From the NCBI GenBank assembly GCA_963732865.1, contig CAVTBC010000001.1, positions 62,001-126,000 on the forward strand: a stretch of DNA of 64,000 nucleotides, in the 5' to 3' direction. Shown in pieces: positions 52,825 to 63,659 of this stretch. Below the pieces are notes generated by a model, which was not told the DNA's origin, did not search any database, and was given only the letters and a program-made list of their open reading frames with translations. Positions within the stretch are counted from its first letter, which is position 1, and each line of letters begins with the position of its first letter. The stretch comes from JADLGL01 sp963732865 (GTDB lineage Bacteria > Pseudomonadota > Alphaproteobacteria > Rhizobiales > Kaistiaceae). Both the position numbers and the translations under genes were made by a program.

Positions 52825-53463
52825 ATGCGCGACCCCCACGAATATACGATGAACACCCTTGTGCCGATGGTGGTCGAGCAGACCAATCGCGGCGAGCGGG
52901 CCTACGACATCTATTCGCGGCTGCTGAAGGAGCGGGTGATCTTCGTCACCGGCCCGATCGAGGATTACGGCGCGTCGCTGATTACGGCGCAGCTCCTGTT
53001 CCTGGAGGCGGAGAATCCGAAGAAGGAAATCTCCATGTACATCAACTCGCCGGGCGGGGTGGTGACGGCTGGCATGGCGATCTACGACACGATGCAGTTT
53101 GTGAAGCCGCCGGTGGCGACGCTGTGCATCGGTCAGGCGGCGTCGATGGGATCGCTGCTTCTCGCCGGTGGCGAGCCTGGGCATCGTTCGGCGCTGCCCA
53201 ATGCCCGCGTCATGCTGCACCAGCCCTCCGGAGGCTTCCAGGGCCAGGCGTCAGACATTGAGCGGCACGCCGAAGACATCGTGAAGATGAAGCGCCGGCT
53301 TGAAGAAATCTACATGCTGCACACCGGCAAGAGCCGCGAAATCATCGAGCGCACGCTCGACCGCGACTATTTCTTGACGGCCGAAGAAGCCAAGGATTTC
53401 GGTCTGATCGACAAGGTGTTGTCTTCCCGCGAGCACATCGAAGCGGCAGTGGCGGCCGAGTAG
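52825..53463 (+). CDS. clpP: ATP-dependent Clp protease proteolytic subunit
   Basis: This 212-residue serine protease forms the ClpP barrel that degrades substrates fed by ClpX or ClpA. The catalytic triad is visible: Ser107 in GQAASMGS, His132 in MLHQPSGG and Asp181 in DRDYFLTA. A short N-terminal extension (about eight residues) precedes the usual MNTLVPMVVEQ start, so the start may be at 52825 or at the second ATG. AAAGGA lies upstream of 52825. It is followed by clpX after about 220 bp. Confidence 0.98.
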   Translation: MRDPHEYTMNTLVPMVVEQTNRGERAYDIYSRLLKERVIFVTGPIEDYGASLITAQLLFLEAENPKKEISMYINSPGGVVTAGMAIYDTMQFVKPPVATLCIGQAASMGSLLLAGGEPGHRSALPNARVMLHQPSGGFQGQASDIERHAEDIVKMKRRLEEIYMLHTGKSREIIERTLDRDYFLTAEEAKDFGLIDKVLSSREHIEAAVAAE

Positions 53464-53685
53464 GCCGGGCCGTAACCATGCGACCGGTTGGCTGTTCATG
53501 ACGTGTGGGGGGCGTTAAGTCTCTCTTGAACAAATCGCCGGTAGCATGTTTGGATTGTGCTTCTTCGGGAGAAGCAAGGAAATCGCAGGGAGCTTCGGTT
53601 CCTGGAATCGCCAAAAGCACCGTAGCCGGATATAGATTTATCAGGTGGGCGGTGCGGCTTCGGCCGTCAGCCAGGATTTAGGTGA

Positions 53686-54951
<1,266 letters not shown>

Positions 54952-55135
54952 GTTCGCTTGTGCAGGGCCGGCCGGCGGGGTTGACAGACGCCGGTGCCGA
55001 GACCACCTGAATAGTCACGTTTTCGTAGCGTGCGCCGATCATCGGTAGCAGCCTATTACGGCGCAGTGCCTCCGATTTTCGCCGCGAAACTAGAGGCGTC
55101 CGGTCGCTCATGCGCGACCGGCTGAAAGGTTTGGC

Positions 55136-57571
55136 ATGGCCGCAGAAACCAAGCGCACATCCGCATCCACGAGCAAGGGCAGCGTCTATCCGCTGCTGCC
55201 GCTTCGTGACATCGTCGTCTTCCCGCACATGATCGTGCCGCTCTTCGTGGGCCGCGAGAAATCGATCCACGCGCTTGAAGAGGTCATGCGGGCCGACAAT
55301 CAGATCCTGCTTGCGACCCAGAAGGACCCGAGCAACGACGATCCGCAGCCCGATGGCATTTTCGAGATCGGTACCCTGGCAACCGTTCTGCAGCTGCTGA
55401 AGCTGCCGGACGGCACGGTCAAGGTTCTGGTCGAGGGCGTGAGCCGCGCAGTCATCCGCCGCTTCACCGACAATGACGCCTATTACGAGGCCGAGGCCGT
55501 GGCGCTCGAAGACGAGCCCGGCAGCGACGTCGAGGTCGAGGCATTGGCGCGTTCGGTCGTCACCGAGTTCGACAACTATGTGAAACTCAACAAGAAAATC
55601 TCGCCTGAGGTGATCGGCGCGGTCACCCAGATCGAGGACTATTCGAAGCTCGCCGACACCGTCGCATCGCACCTCGCGATCAAGATCGCCGACAAGCAAG
55701 CCATCCTCGAACTTGGCACCGTCGCCGAGCGGCTGGAGCGCGTGCTCGAAATGATGGAGAGCGAGATGAGCGTTCTCCAGGTCGAGCGGCGCATCCGTTC
55801 GCGCGTCAAGCGGCAGATGGAGAAGACGCAGCGCGAGTACTATTTGAACGAGCAGATGAAGGCGATCCAGAAGGAGCTCGGCGAGTCCGAAGAGGGCACC
55901 GACGAGCTAGCCGAATTGGAGCGCCGGATCGAGAAGACGCGCTTCACCAAGGAAGCCCGGGAGAAGGCCAATGCCGAGCTGAAGAAGCTGAAGCAGATGA
56001 GCCCGATGTCGGCCGAAGCGACGGTCGTTCGCAACTATCTGGATTGGCTGCTCGGGATTCCGTGGAGCCGGCGTTCGCGCGTCAAGAAGGATCTGCCGTT
56101 CGCCCAGGAGGTTCTGGATGCGGATCACTTCGGCCTGGAGAAGGTCAAGGACCGGATCATCGAGTACCTCGCCGTGCAGAGCCGTTCGAACAAGCTGAAG
56201 GGGCCGATCCTGTGCCTCGTCGGCCCGCCCGGCGTCGGCAAGACGTCGCTCGGCAAGTCGATCGCCAAGGCGACCGGCCGTGAGTTCGTGCGCATGTCGC
56301 TGGGCGGCGTTCGTGACGAGGCCGAGATACGCGGCCATCGCCGGACCTATATCGGCTCGTTGCCGGGCAAGGTGATCCAGTCGATGCGCAAGGCGAAGAA
56401 GTCCAACCCGCTCTTCCTCCTCGACGAGGTGGACAAGATGGGTATGGATTTCCGCGGCGACCCGTCATCGGCGCTGTTGGAGGTCTTGGACCCTGAGCAG
56501 AATCACGCCTTCAACGATCATTATCTGGAGGTCGATTACGACCTGTCGGATGTGATGTTCGTCACCACTGCCAACACGCTGAACATCCCGCCGCCGCTGA
56601 TGGACCGGATGGAGATCATCCGCATCGCCGGCTACACGGAGGATGAGAAGGTGCAGATCGCTTTGCGCCACCTCCTGCCGAAAACCCTGCGCGAGCATGG
56701 GCTTGAGGAGAAGGAGTTCTCACTGTCCGAGGCGGCGCTGCATACCATCATCCGCCGTTACACGCGGGAGGCCGGCGTTCGTAACCTCGAGCGCGAATTG
56801 GCGACGGTCGCCCGCAAGGCGGTCAAGACGCTGCTTCTCACCAAGAAGCGGTCGATCAAGGTCACGGATAAGAACCTCGAAGAGTTCCTCGGCGTGCCGC
56901 GCTATCGCTACGGCGAGATCGACAATGAGGACCAGGTTGGTGTGGTCACTGGCCTGGCGTGGACGGAGGTCGGCGGCGAACTGCTGACGATCGAAGGCGT
57001 GATGATGCCGGGCAAGGGCCGCATGACGGTCACCGGCAACCTCCGAGACGTGATGAAGGAATCGATTTCGGCGGCGGCGTCCTATGTCCGCAGCAGGGCG
57101 ATCACCTACGGCATCGAGCCGCCTCTGTTCGAGCGGCGGGATATCCATGTGCATGTGCCGGAAGGCGCGACGCCCAAGGATGGTCCGTCGGCCGGTGTCG
57201 CCATGGCGACGGCGATCGTCTCGGTGCTGACCGGTATCCCGGTTCGCGGCGATATCGCCATGACCGGCGAAATCACGTTGCGCGGGCGCGTCCTGCCGAT
57301 CGGCGGCCTGAAGGAGAAGCTTCTCGCGGCGTTGCGCGGCGGCATTAAGAAGGTGCTGATTCCGGAAGAGAACGTGAAGGATCTCGCTGACATCCCGGAC
57401 ACGGTCAAAAAGGGCATGGAGATCGTGCCTGTCGGTCGTATGGACGAAGTCATCCGTCACGCCCTGGTGCGGGTGCCGGAGCCAATCGAATGGGTCGAGC
57501 CGCAACCTTCTGGCAAAGAAGCGCAAATCGTCCCAGACGAGGAGCCGATCAGCGGCCTCACCGCTCACTAA
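55136..57571 (+). CDS. lon: ATP-dependent Lon protease
   Basis: This 811-residue LonA combines an N-terminal substrate domain (YPLLPLRDIVVFPHMIVPLFVGR), a AAA+ domain (GPPGVGKTSLGKSIA Walker A, FLLDEVDKMG Walker B) and a C-terminal serine protease with catalytic Ser in PKDGPSAGVAMA and Lys in GGLKEKLLAALRGG. It degrades misfolded and regulatory proteins such as DnaA and CcrM in alphaproteobacteria. The length is normal. The ATG at 55136 follows a weak GAAAGG-like ribosome site. A strong terminator follows. Confidence 0.98.
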   Translation: MAAETKRTSASTSKGSVYPLLPLRDIVVFPHMIVPLFVGREKSIHALEEVMRADNQILLATQKDPSNDDPQPDGIFEIGTLATVLQLLKLPDGTVKVLVEGVSRAVIRRFTDNDAYYEAEAVALEDEPGSDVEVEALARSVVTEFDNYVKLNKKISPEVIGAVTQIEDYSKLADTVASHLAIKIADKQAILELGTVAERLERVLEMMESEMSVLQVERRIRSRVKRQMEKTQREYYLNEQMKAIQKELGESEEGTDELAELERRIEKTRFTKEAREKANAELKKLKQMSPMSAEATVVRNYLDWLLGIPWSRRSRVKKDLPFAQEVLDADHFGLEKVKDRIIEYLAVQSRSNKLKGPILCLVGPPGVGKTSLGKSIAKATGREFVRMSLGGVRDEAEIRGHRRTYIGSLPGKVIQSMRKAKKSNPLFLLDEVDKMGMDFRGDPSSALLEVLDPEQNHAFNDHYLEVDYDLSDVMFVTTANTLNIPPPLMDRMEIIRIAGYTEDEKVQIALRHLLPKTLREHGLEEKEFSLSEAALHTIIRRYTREAGVRNLERELATVARKAVKTLLLTKKRSIKVTDKNLEEFLGVPRYRYGEIDNEDQVGVVTGLAWTEVGGELLTIEGVMMPGKGRMTVTGNLRDVMKESISAAASYVRSRAITYGIEPPLFERRDIHVHVPEGATPKDGPSAGVAMATAIVSVLTGIPVRGDIAMTGEITLRGRVLPIGGLKEKLLAALRGGIKKVLIPEENVKDLADIPDTVKKGMEIVPVGRMDEVIRHALVRVPEPIEWVEPQPSGKEAQIVPDEEPISGLTAH

Positions 57572-57590
57572 AGCGGTGGCAATCAAACAA

Positions 57591-57617
57591 GACGCCCGCT
57601 TCGGCGGGCGTTTTTTT
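57591..57617 (+). terminator. Rho-independent terminator of lon
   Basis: An 8-bp stem ACGCCCGC/GCGGGCGT around the very stable TTCG tetraloop, followed by an unbroken T-run. It lies 19 bases after the lon stop, so hupB is transcribed separately. Confidence 0.93.
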
Positions 57618-57765
57618 TCGTGACACGGATGCCGCATTGTCCACAAAATGGCGGATATCCGAGGGTTTATTACTTGCCTGGCGAAACGTTTGGCACGAGG
57701 GTGGCGCCGCTGGTGGCCGTGGTTTGCGAGTGCGTTAGCGATTTCCAACAGGGAAAGGGGATTTC

Positions 57766-58038
57766 ATGAACAAGAACGATGTTATCGCCGCGGTTGCGGA
57801 TAAGACTGGGATGTCAAAGGCGGCTGCGGGGCAGGCAGTCGATTCGACCTTTGACGTCATTACGGCGGCTTTGAAGTCCGGCGATGAGGTCAAGATCATT
57901 GGCTTCGGCAGCTTCAGCGTTGCCTCCCGTGCGGCCAGCATGGGACGTAATCCGCGGACCGGCGCTGCAATTCGCATCGCCGCGTCAAAAACTCCGAAGT
58001 TCAAGGCAGGCAAGGGACTGAAAGACGCGGTCAACTGA
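57766..58038 (+). CDS. hupB: HU-type nucleoid DNA-binding protein
   Basis: This 90-residue HU protein bends and compacts DNA. NKNDVIAAVADKTGMSKAAAGQAVDSTFD, GDEVKIIGFGSF and the beta-arm signature RNPRTGAAIRI are all present. It starts with ATG at 57766 with AAAGGGGA upstream. Its position after lon matches other alphaproteobacteria. A long stem-loop lies downstream, before tRNA-Val. Confidence 0.97.
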   Translation: MNKNDVIAAVADKTGMSKAAAGQAVDSTFDVITAALKSGDEVKIIGFGSFSVASRAASMGRNPRTGAAIRIAASKTPKFKAGKGLKDAVN

Positions 58039-58056
58039 TCGCGTCCGCTTCTGGCT

Positions 58057-58110
58057 CCGCCATCTAGGCGAGCCGCTTGCCACGGTGCGGCGTTCCGCCT
58101 AGATCGGCGG
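58057..58110. repeat. Long inverted repeat / stem-loop between hupB and tRNA-Val
   Basis: Left arm CCGCCATCTAGGCG (58057-58070) pairs with right arm CGCCTAGATCGGCGG (58096-58110) over 14 bp with one bulged C, and an inner 5-bp stem (72-76 with 87-91) extends it. There is no T-run on either strand, so it is not a classical terminator; it may mark the end of the hupB mRNA or be a processing site for the tRNA transcript. Confidence 0.6.
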
Positions 58111-58131
58111 GCGCTGCGCCGTGTCGCGTAA

Positions 58132-58207
58132 GGGCGGTTAGCTCAGTTGGTAGAGCGCCACGTTTACACCGTGGATGTCGGGAGTTCGAGCCTCTCACCG
58201 CCCACCA
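58132..58207 (+). tRNA. tRNA-Val (anticodon TAC), CCA encoded
   Basis: The acceptor stem GGGCGGT pairs with ACCGCCC, followed by A and CCA. The D-arm TAGCTCAGTTGGTAGAGC is standard. The anticodon stem CCACG/CGTGG encloses TTTACAC, giving TAC. The T-arm contains GTTCGAGCC. It is 76 nt long. Confidence 0.96.
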
Positions 58208-58389
58208 GGCGACGTGGACCAATCGTCGCAAACCACAGCAATCATCGCAACGGATCGGCCGCACTCCAGGCGGATGAACGCCTGGAGGTTCGGACGCGGG
58301 ATCGTCTTCTGCCGTTAGGCGGCTGTCATCAGTTGACTTGCCTTCGGCGCTGCCGTACCCGCTCACGCTCAGTGTCCCGGGACATTCAC

Positions 58390-58466
<77 letters not shown>

Positions 58467-58691
58467 CTCCTGATCTCTTCGTACCGTCGCCGATATCGTG
58501 GACCGCCGCCCGACGCGCCGCGGTGTTTATCGTCCGTTGCCGGCCGAAAGTGCGGTCAGCGGGGCGGGGCGCCGCTATTTTCCTTGATTTCCAAAGGTGT
58601 GCCCCCTGCGGCAATCGGGGTATCGACGCCGCGTTCCGATCATGCCACGATTACCGACTGGGGATTGGAATGCCGGGGGAGCGGCTAGGAG

Positions 58692-59057
58692 TTGGAAGCA
58701 CTTCTCGAATCATATCTGCCGCTTGTCGTCTTCATCGGCGTAGCGGTGTTGATCGGACTGGCTCTGCTGGTGGCGCCTTTCGTCGTCGCCTACAAGAATC
58801 CGGATCCGGAGAAGCTCTCAGCCTATGAGTGCGGGTTCAACGCGTTCGACGATGCTCGCATGCGTTTCGACGTCCGGTTCTATCTCGTCGCCATCCTGTT
58901 CATCATCTTCGATCTGGAGGTGGCGTTCCTGTTCCCTTGGGCCGTGAGTTTCGGTTCGCTTGGATGGTTCGGCTTCGTGTCGATGGTCATCTTCCTGGGC
59001 GTGCTTACTATCGGCTTCGCCTATGAGTGGAAGAAGGGAGCACTGGAGTGGGATTGA
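58692..59057 (+). CDS. nuoA: NADH-quinone oxidoreductase subunit A
   Basis: This 121-residue membrane subunit of complex I (ND3 equivalent) has three transmembrane helices. KLSAYECGFNAFDDARMRFDVRFYLVAILFIIFDLEVAFLFPW is the conserved loop and helix 2, including the Cys of the quinone-site loop. The start is a TTG at 58692, because an in-frame TAG lies directly upstream and GGGGGAG is about ten bases away. It begins the nuo operon; the 225-bp spacer before it, after tRNA-Asp, should hold the promoter, but none was assigned with confidence. Confidence 0.97.
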   Translation: MEALLESYLPLVVFIGVAVLIGLALLVAPFVVAYKNPDPEKLSAYECGFNAFDDARMRFDVRFYLVAILFIIFDLEVAFLFPWAVSFGSLGWFGFVSMVIFLGVLTIGFAYEWKKGALEWD

Positions 59058-59626
59058 CGAATGGCGGAACGCTGATCGCACCGAGCCCGCAGGGGGTTCT
59101 CGATCCGCGCACCGGACAGCCGGTGGGCGCGGACGATGCGACGTTCCGCGAAATCAATTCCGAGCTGGCGGACAAGGGTTTCCTCGTCACGGCCACGGAT
59201 GAACTCATCAATTGGGCGCGCACCGGTTCGCTCATGTGGATGACGTTCGGGCTCGCCTGCTGCGCGGTCGAGATGATTCAGCTGTCGATGCCGCGCTATG
59301 ACGTGGAGCGTTTCGGCTTTGCGCCGCGCGCCTCACCACGCCAGTCGGATGTGATGATCGTCGCCGGCACGCTGACCAACAAGATGGCTCCGGCGCTGCG
59401 CAAGGTCTACGACCAGATGCCTGAGCCGCGCTACGTCATCTCGATGGGTTCGTGCGCCAATGGCGGCGGCTACTACCATTATTCCTATTCAGTCGTGCGC
59501 GGGTGCGACCGGATCGTTCCGGTCGACATCTATGTCCCCGGCTGCCCGCCGACCGCCGAGGCGCTGCTCTACGGCGTGCTGCTGCTGCAGCGTAAGATCC
59601 GGCGCACCGGAACCATCGAACGCTAG
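59048..59626 (+). CDS. nuoB: NADH-quinone oxidoreductase subunit B
   Basis: This 192-residue peripheral subunit carries the N2 [4Fe-4S] cluster next to the quinone site. The ligands are visible in LACCAVEM, GSCANGG and VPGCPPTAE. The GTG at 59048 (GLTNGGTLIAP) overlaps the nuoA end by 10 bp, with AAGGGAG as ribosome site; the frame extends to 59027 but that would overlap further. Conserved MPRYDVERFGFAPRASPRQSDVM is intact. Confidence 0.98.
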   Translation: MGLTNGGTLIAPSPQGVLDPRTGQPVGADDATFREINSELADKGFLVTATDELINWARTGSLMWMTFGLACCAVEMIQLSMPRYDVERFGFAPRASPRQSDVMIVAGTLTNKMAPALRKVYDQMPEPRYVISMGSCANGGGYYHYSYSVVRGCDRIVPVDIYVPGCPPTAEALLYGVLLLQRKIRRTGTIER

Positions 59627-59639
59627 GTAGGGCAGGTCG

Positions 59640-60242
59640 ATGGAAGAAAGTCTCCTCGAAATTGCCGAGGCGCTGGAGGCAGCGCATCCCAGCGTCGCGC
59701 CGGTCTGCGACATCGTCCGCAAGGAGTTGACGGTGCGCATGCGCGCGGCCGATTTGCTGCCTGTGATGCGGACGCTGCGCGACGACCCGAAGCTGGCCTT
59801 CGTCTGCCTGATCGACATTTGCGGCGTCGATTGGCCGAATCGGGAAAAGCGTTTCGACGTCGTCTATCATCTGCTCAGCCCGACGCAGAACATGCGCGTC
59901 CGGGTCAAGGTGGAGACGGATGAGGCGACGCCCGTGCCGTCGCTGGTCGACGTCTATCCAGCCGCGGATTGGTATGAGCGCGAGGTCTATGACCTCTATG
60001 GCGTGTTCTTCGACGGCCATCCGGACCTTCGCCGGATCCTCACGGATTACGGTTTCGAAGGGCATCCGCTGCGCAAGGACTTCCCGCTGACCGGCTATGT
60101 CGAGGTTCATTACGACGATCAGCAGCGACGCGTCGTCTATGACAAGGTTGTGCTGCCGCAGGAATATCGCGATTTCGATTTCCTCTCGCCCTGGGAAGGC
60201 ACCGACTATCTCCTTCCCGGCGACGAAAAGGCAAAGCAGTGA
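59640..60242 (+). CDS. nuoC: NADH-quinone oxidoreductase subunit C
   Basis: This 200-residue subunit of the hydrophilic arm of complex I (30 kDa type) has the family motif EREVYDLYGVFFDGHPDLRRILTDYGFEGHPLRKDFPLTGY. It is a separate protein, not fused to NuoD as in enterobacteria, which is usual for alphaproteobacteria. ATG at 59640 follows nuoB after 13 bases. Confidence 0.98.
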   Translation: MEESLLEIAEALEAAHPSVAPVCDIVRKELTVRMRAADLLPVMRTLRDDPKLAFVCLIDICGVDWPNREKRFDVVYHLLSPTQNMRVRVKVETDEATPVPSLVDVYPAADWYEREVYDLYGVFFDGHPDLRRILTDYGFEGHPLRKDFPLTGYVEVHYDDQQRRVVYDKVVLPQEYRDFDFLSPWEGTDYLLPGDEKAKQ

Positions 60243-60248
60243 GCGGCC

Positions 60249-61439
60249 ATGCCTGAGACCGACGTCCGCAATTTCACCATCAATTTCGGCCCGCAGCATC
60301 CGGCGGCGCATGGCGTGCTGCGGCTCGTGCTGGAGCTCGACGGTGAAGTGGTCGAGCGCGTCGATCCGCATATCGGCCTCTTGCATCGCGGCACTGAGAA
60401 GCTGATCGAATCGAAGACCTATCTGCAGGCGCTGCCCTATTTTGACCGGCTCGACTATGTCGCGCCGATGAACCAGGAACATGCTTGGGCGCTGGCCATT
60501 GAGAAGCTCGTCGGCATCGAAGTGCCGTTTCGCGGGCAGCTCATCCGGGTCCTCTACAACGAGATTGGCCGCGTCCTGTCGCACATGCTCAACGTGACGA
60601 CGCAGGCGCTTGATGTCGGCGCGCTGACGCCGCCGCTCTGGGGTTTCGAAGAGCGCGAGAAGCTGATGGTGTTCTATGAGCGCGCATCGGGGAGCCGCAT
60701 GCATGCGGCGTATTTCCGTCCGGGCGGCGTGCATCAGGATCTGCCGCAGCAACTGATCGACGACATCGGCGCCTTCATCGATCCATGCCTGAAGGTGATC
60801 GGCGACATCGACGCGCTTCTCACCGGCAACCGCATCTTCAAGCAGCGCAATGTCGATATCGGCGTGGTCGAGTTAGCCGATGCTTGGCGCTGGGGCTTCT
60901 CGGGCGTGATGGTGCGCGGCTCGGGCGCGGCGTGGGACCTGCGCCGGGCGCAGCCCTATGAGTGCTATTCGGACCTCGATTTCGACATTCCCGTCGGCAA
61001 GAACGGCGACTGCTACGACCGCTATCTCATCCGCCTGGAAGAGATGCGCCAGTCGCTCCACATCATGAAGCAATGTGTCGAACTGCTGTCGTCGCCGCGC
61101 GGTGGCGGTCCGGTGAGCTCGGTCGACGGCAAGGTCGTGCCGCCGAAGCGACCGCAAATGAAGCGGTCAATGGAAGCGCTGATCCATCATTTCAAGCTCT
61201 ATACCGAGGGCTTCCATGTGCCCGAAGGCGAGGTCTATGCCGCGGTCGAAGCGCCGAAGGGCGAGTTCGGCGTCTATCTCGTGTCCGACGGCTCGAACCG
61301 ACCGTACCGCTGCAAGATCAGGGCGCCGGGATTCCCGCATCTTGCCGCGATGCACTCGCTGACCAAGGGCCACATGCTGGCCGACGTGTCGGCGATCCTC
61401 GGCTCTATCGACATCGTGTTTGGGGAGATCGACCGTTGA
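60249..61439 (+). CDS. nuoD: NADH-quinone oxidoreductase subunit D
   Basis: This 396-residue subunit is the hydrogenase-large-subunit relative that lines the quinone-binding pocket. NFGPQHPAAHGVLRLVLELDGE, HIGLLHRGTEKL and FSGVMVRGSGAAWDLRRAQPY are typical. It starts with ATG at 60249, six bases after nuoC, and its TGA overlaps the TTG of nuoE. Confidence 0.98.
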   Translation: MPETDVRNFTINFGPQHPAAHGVLRLVLELDGEVVERVDPHIGLLHRGTEKLIESKTYLQALPYFDRLDYVAPMNQEHAWALAIEKLVGIEVPFRGQLIRVLYNEIGRVLSHMLNVTTQALDVGALTPPLWGFEEREKLMVFYERASGSRMHAAYFRPGGVHQDLPQQLIDDIGAFIDPCLKVIGDIDALLTGNRIFKQRNVDIGVVELADAWRWGFSGVMVRGSGAAWDLRRAQPYECYSDLDFDIPVGKNGDCYDRYLIRLEEMRQSLHIMKQCVELLSSPRGGGPVSSVDGKVVPPKRPQMKRSMEALIHHFKLYTEGFHVPEGEVYAAVEAPKGEFGVYLVSDGSNRPYRCKIRAPGFPHLAAMHSLTKGHMLADVSAILGSIDIVFGEIDR

Positions 61440-62348
61440 CCGTCCGCCGCCTCGCGGAAGTTCAGCCGCCGAGCTTTGCGTTTACCGCAGAAAGCCGGGC
61501 GCTGGCCGAGCGCGAAATCGCAAAATATCCCGAAGGGCCGGCAAGCATCGGCCGTCATCGCCTTGCTGCGCATTGCCCAGGAGCAGGAGGGCGGCTGGCT
61601 GCCCGAACCGGCGATCCGCCTCGTCGCCGATATCCTCGAGATGCCGCATATCCGGGCGCTCGAAGTCGCGACCTTCTACACCATGTTCAACCTGTCGCCG
61701 GTCGGCAGGAAGGCGCACATCCAGGTCTGCGGCACGACGCCTTGCATGCTGCGCGGCGCCGAAGCGCTGAAGCAGATCTGCCGCGAGCGCATCCATTACG
61801 ATCAGGGCCACGTTTCGGCCGACGGGGATTTCTCGTGGACCGAGGTCGAGTGCGCCGGCGCGTGCGTCAACGCACCCATGGTGCAGATCGAGGCCGACAC
61901 GTTCGAGGATCTGACCCCCGACCTCTTCAACAAGCTCATCGACGATATCGCCGCCGGTCGCCCCGTGCATCCCGGTCCGCAGATCGATCGGCAGTTCGCC
62001 GAGCCCGAGGGCGGTGCGACGACGCTGACCGATGAGGGTCTCTACAACGGCCGGGCAAGCAAGACGCCGACGATCAAGGGCAAGGCGCCCGTCGGCGAGA
62101 AGGTTCGCGAACCGGCGCCGGCACCGGCCGGTGACGCGGCGGACGATCTTAAGCTGATCTCCGGCGTCGGGCCGAAGCTTGAGCAGAAGCTGAATGCGCT
62201 GGGCGTGCGCCGCTACGCGCAGATCGCGGCGTGGACCGCTGACGACGTTGGGCGGTTCGACAACGAGCTCAGCTTCCACGGGCGTATCGAACGCGACAAC
62301 TGGGTCGGACAGGCGAAAGCGCTTGCCGCCGGCGGCAAGGGAGACTGA
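61436..62348 (+). CDS. nuoE: NADH-quinone oxidoreductase subunit E with C-terminal helix-hairpin-helix tail (frameshifted in this sequence)
   Basis: This is the 24-kDa [2Fe-2S] subunit. The N-terminus (TVRRLAEVQPPSFAFTAESR) starts at a TTG at 61436 that overlaps the nuoD stop. After AKYPEG the frame changes at about 61538, where one C is extra; the restored sequence is EGRQASAVIALLRIAQEQEGG. Cluster ligands are in VCGTTPCML and CAGACVNAP. Beyond the usual 24-kDa domain a linker leads to LKLISGVGPKLEQKLNALGV, a helix-hairpin-helix module found at this place in rhizobial NuoE. The corrected length is about 303 residues. Confidence 0.93.
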
Positions 62349-62351
62349 GGG

Positions 62352-63653
62352 ATGCTCGCCGACAAGGACCGCATCTTCACCAATCTCTACGGCCGGCACG
62401 ATTGGCATCTTGCCGGCGCGCGCTCGCGCGGGGCGTGGGACGGCACCAAGGTGATTCTGGATCGCGGCCGTGAAGACATTATCGAGGAGCTCAAGAAATC
62501 CGGTCTGCGCGGCCGCGGCGGCGCGGGCTTCCCGACCGGGCTCAAATGGTCGTTCATGCCGAAGACGATCGGCGAGCGGCCGCACTATCTCGTCGTCAAC
62601 GCCGACGAGTCGGAGCCTGGCACGTGCAAGGATCGCGAGATCATGCGGCACGATCCGCACCTCCTCATCGAGGGGTGCCTTGTCGCCGGTTTCTCGATGG
62701 CCGCGCACACTTGCTACATCTACATCCGCGGCGAGTTCATCCGCGAGGCTGAGCACCTCGATGCGGCGATCGAGGAAGCTTATGACGCGCGCCTGATCGG
62801 CAAGAACAACGTCAATGGCTGGGATTTCGACATCTACGTCCACCGCGGCGCAGGCGCCTATATCTGCGGCGAGGAAACGGGCCTCCTCGAATCGCTGGAG
62901 GGCAAGAAGGGCCTGCCGCGGCTGAAGCCGCCATTCCCGGCCAATGTCGGTCTGTGGGGTTGCCCGACGACCGTCGCCAATGTGGAATCGGTTGCCGTGG
63001 CGCCGACGATCATGCGCCGCGGCGGCGAATGGTTTGCCGGTATCGGCCGCCCCAACAACACCGGCACCAAACTGTTCTGCATCTCAGGTCACGTCGAGCA
63101 GCCATGCACCGTCGAAGAGGCGATGGGCCTGCCGTTACGCGATCTGATCGAGAAACATGCCGGCGGCGTGCGCGGCGGCTGGGACAATCTCCTGGCCGTC
63201 ATCCCCGGCGGTGCGTCGGTGCCGCTCATCCCGGCGTATCAATGCGAGGACCTGCCGATGGATTTCGACAGCCTCAAGGAGCTGAAGTCCGGTCTCGGCA
63301 CGGCCGCCGTGATCGTCATGGACAAGTCCACCGACGTCATCCGGGCTATCTCTCGGCTCTCCTATTTCTACATGCATGAGAGCTGCGGCCAGTGCACGCC
63401 GTGCCGTGAGGGCACCGGCTGGATGTGGCGGGTGCTGGAGCGCATGGCGCGCGGCGAGGCGCATAAGAGGGAGATCGACACGCTGCTCGATGTTTCCTAT
63501 CGGGTGGAGGGCCACACGATCTGCGCGCTTGGCGATGCTGCGGCTTGGCCGGTGCAGGGCCTCATCCGGCATTTCCGGGATGTGATCGAAGAACGTATCG
63601 ACGAATATGCGGCACGGCCGGCGGCCGAGCCTGTGCTGGTCGCGGCGGAGTAA
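62352..63653 (+). CDS. nuoF: NADH-quinone oxidoreductase subunit F
   Basis: This 433-residue subunit binds NADH, FMN and a [4Fe-4S] cluster. GLRGRGGAGFPTGLKW (NADH site), GAGAYICGEETGLLESLEGKKG (FMN site) and ESCGQCTPCREG with the later CALGDAAAWP (cluster ligands) are all visible. It follows nuoE by three bases and precedes nuoG by six, consistent with one operon. Confidence 0.98.
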   Translation: MLADKDRIFTNLYGRHDWHLAGARSRGAWDGTKVILDRGREDIIEELKKSGLRGRGGAGFPTGLKWSFMPKTIGERPHYLVVNADESEPGTCKDREIMRHDPHLLIEGCLVAGFSMAAHTCYIYIRGEFIREAEHLDAAIEEAYDARLIGKNNVNGWDFDIYVHRGAGAYICGEETGLLESLEGKKGLPRLKPPFPANVGLWGCPTTVANVESVAVAPTIMRRGGEWFAGIGRPNNTGTKLFCISGHVEQPCTVEEAMGLPLRDLIEKHAGGVRGGWDNLLAVIPGGASVPLIPAYQCEDLPMDFDSLKELKSGLGTAAVIVMDKSTDVIRAISRLSYFYMHESCGQCTPCREGTGWMWRVLERMARGEAHKREIDTLLDVSYRVEGHTICALGDAAAWPVQGLIRHFRDVIEERIDEYAARPAAEPVLVAAE

Positions 63654-63659
63654 GGGCGA

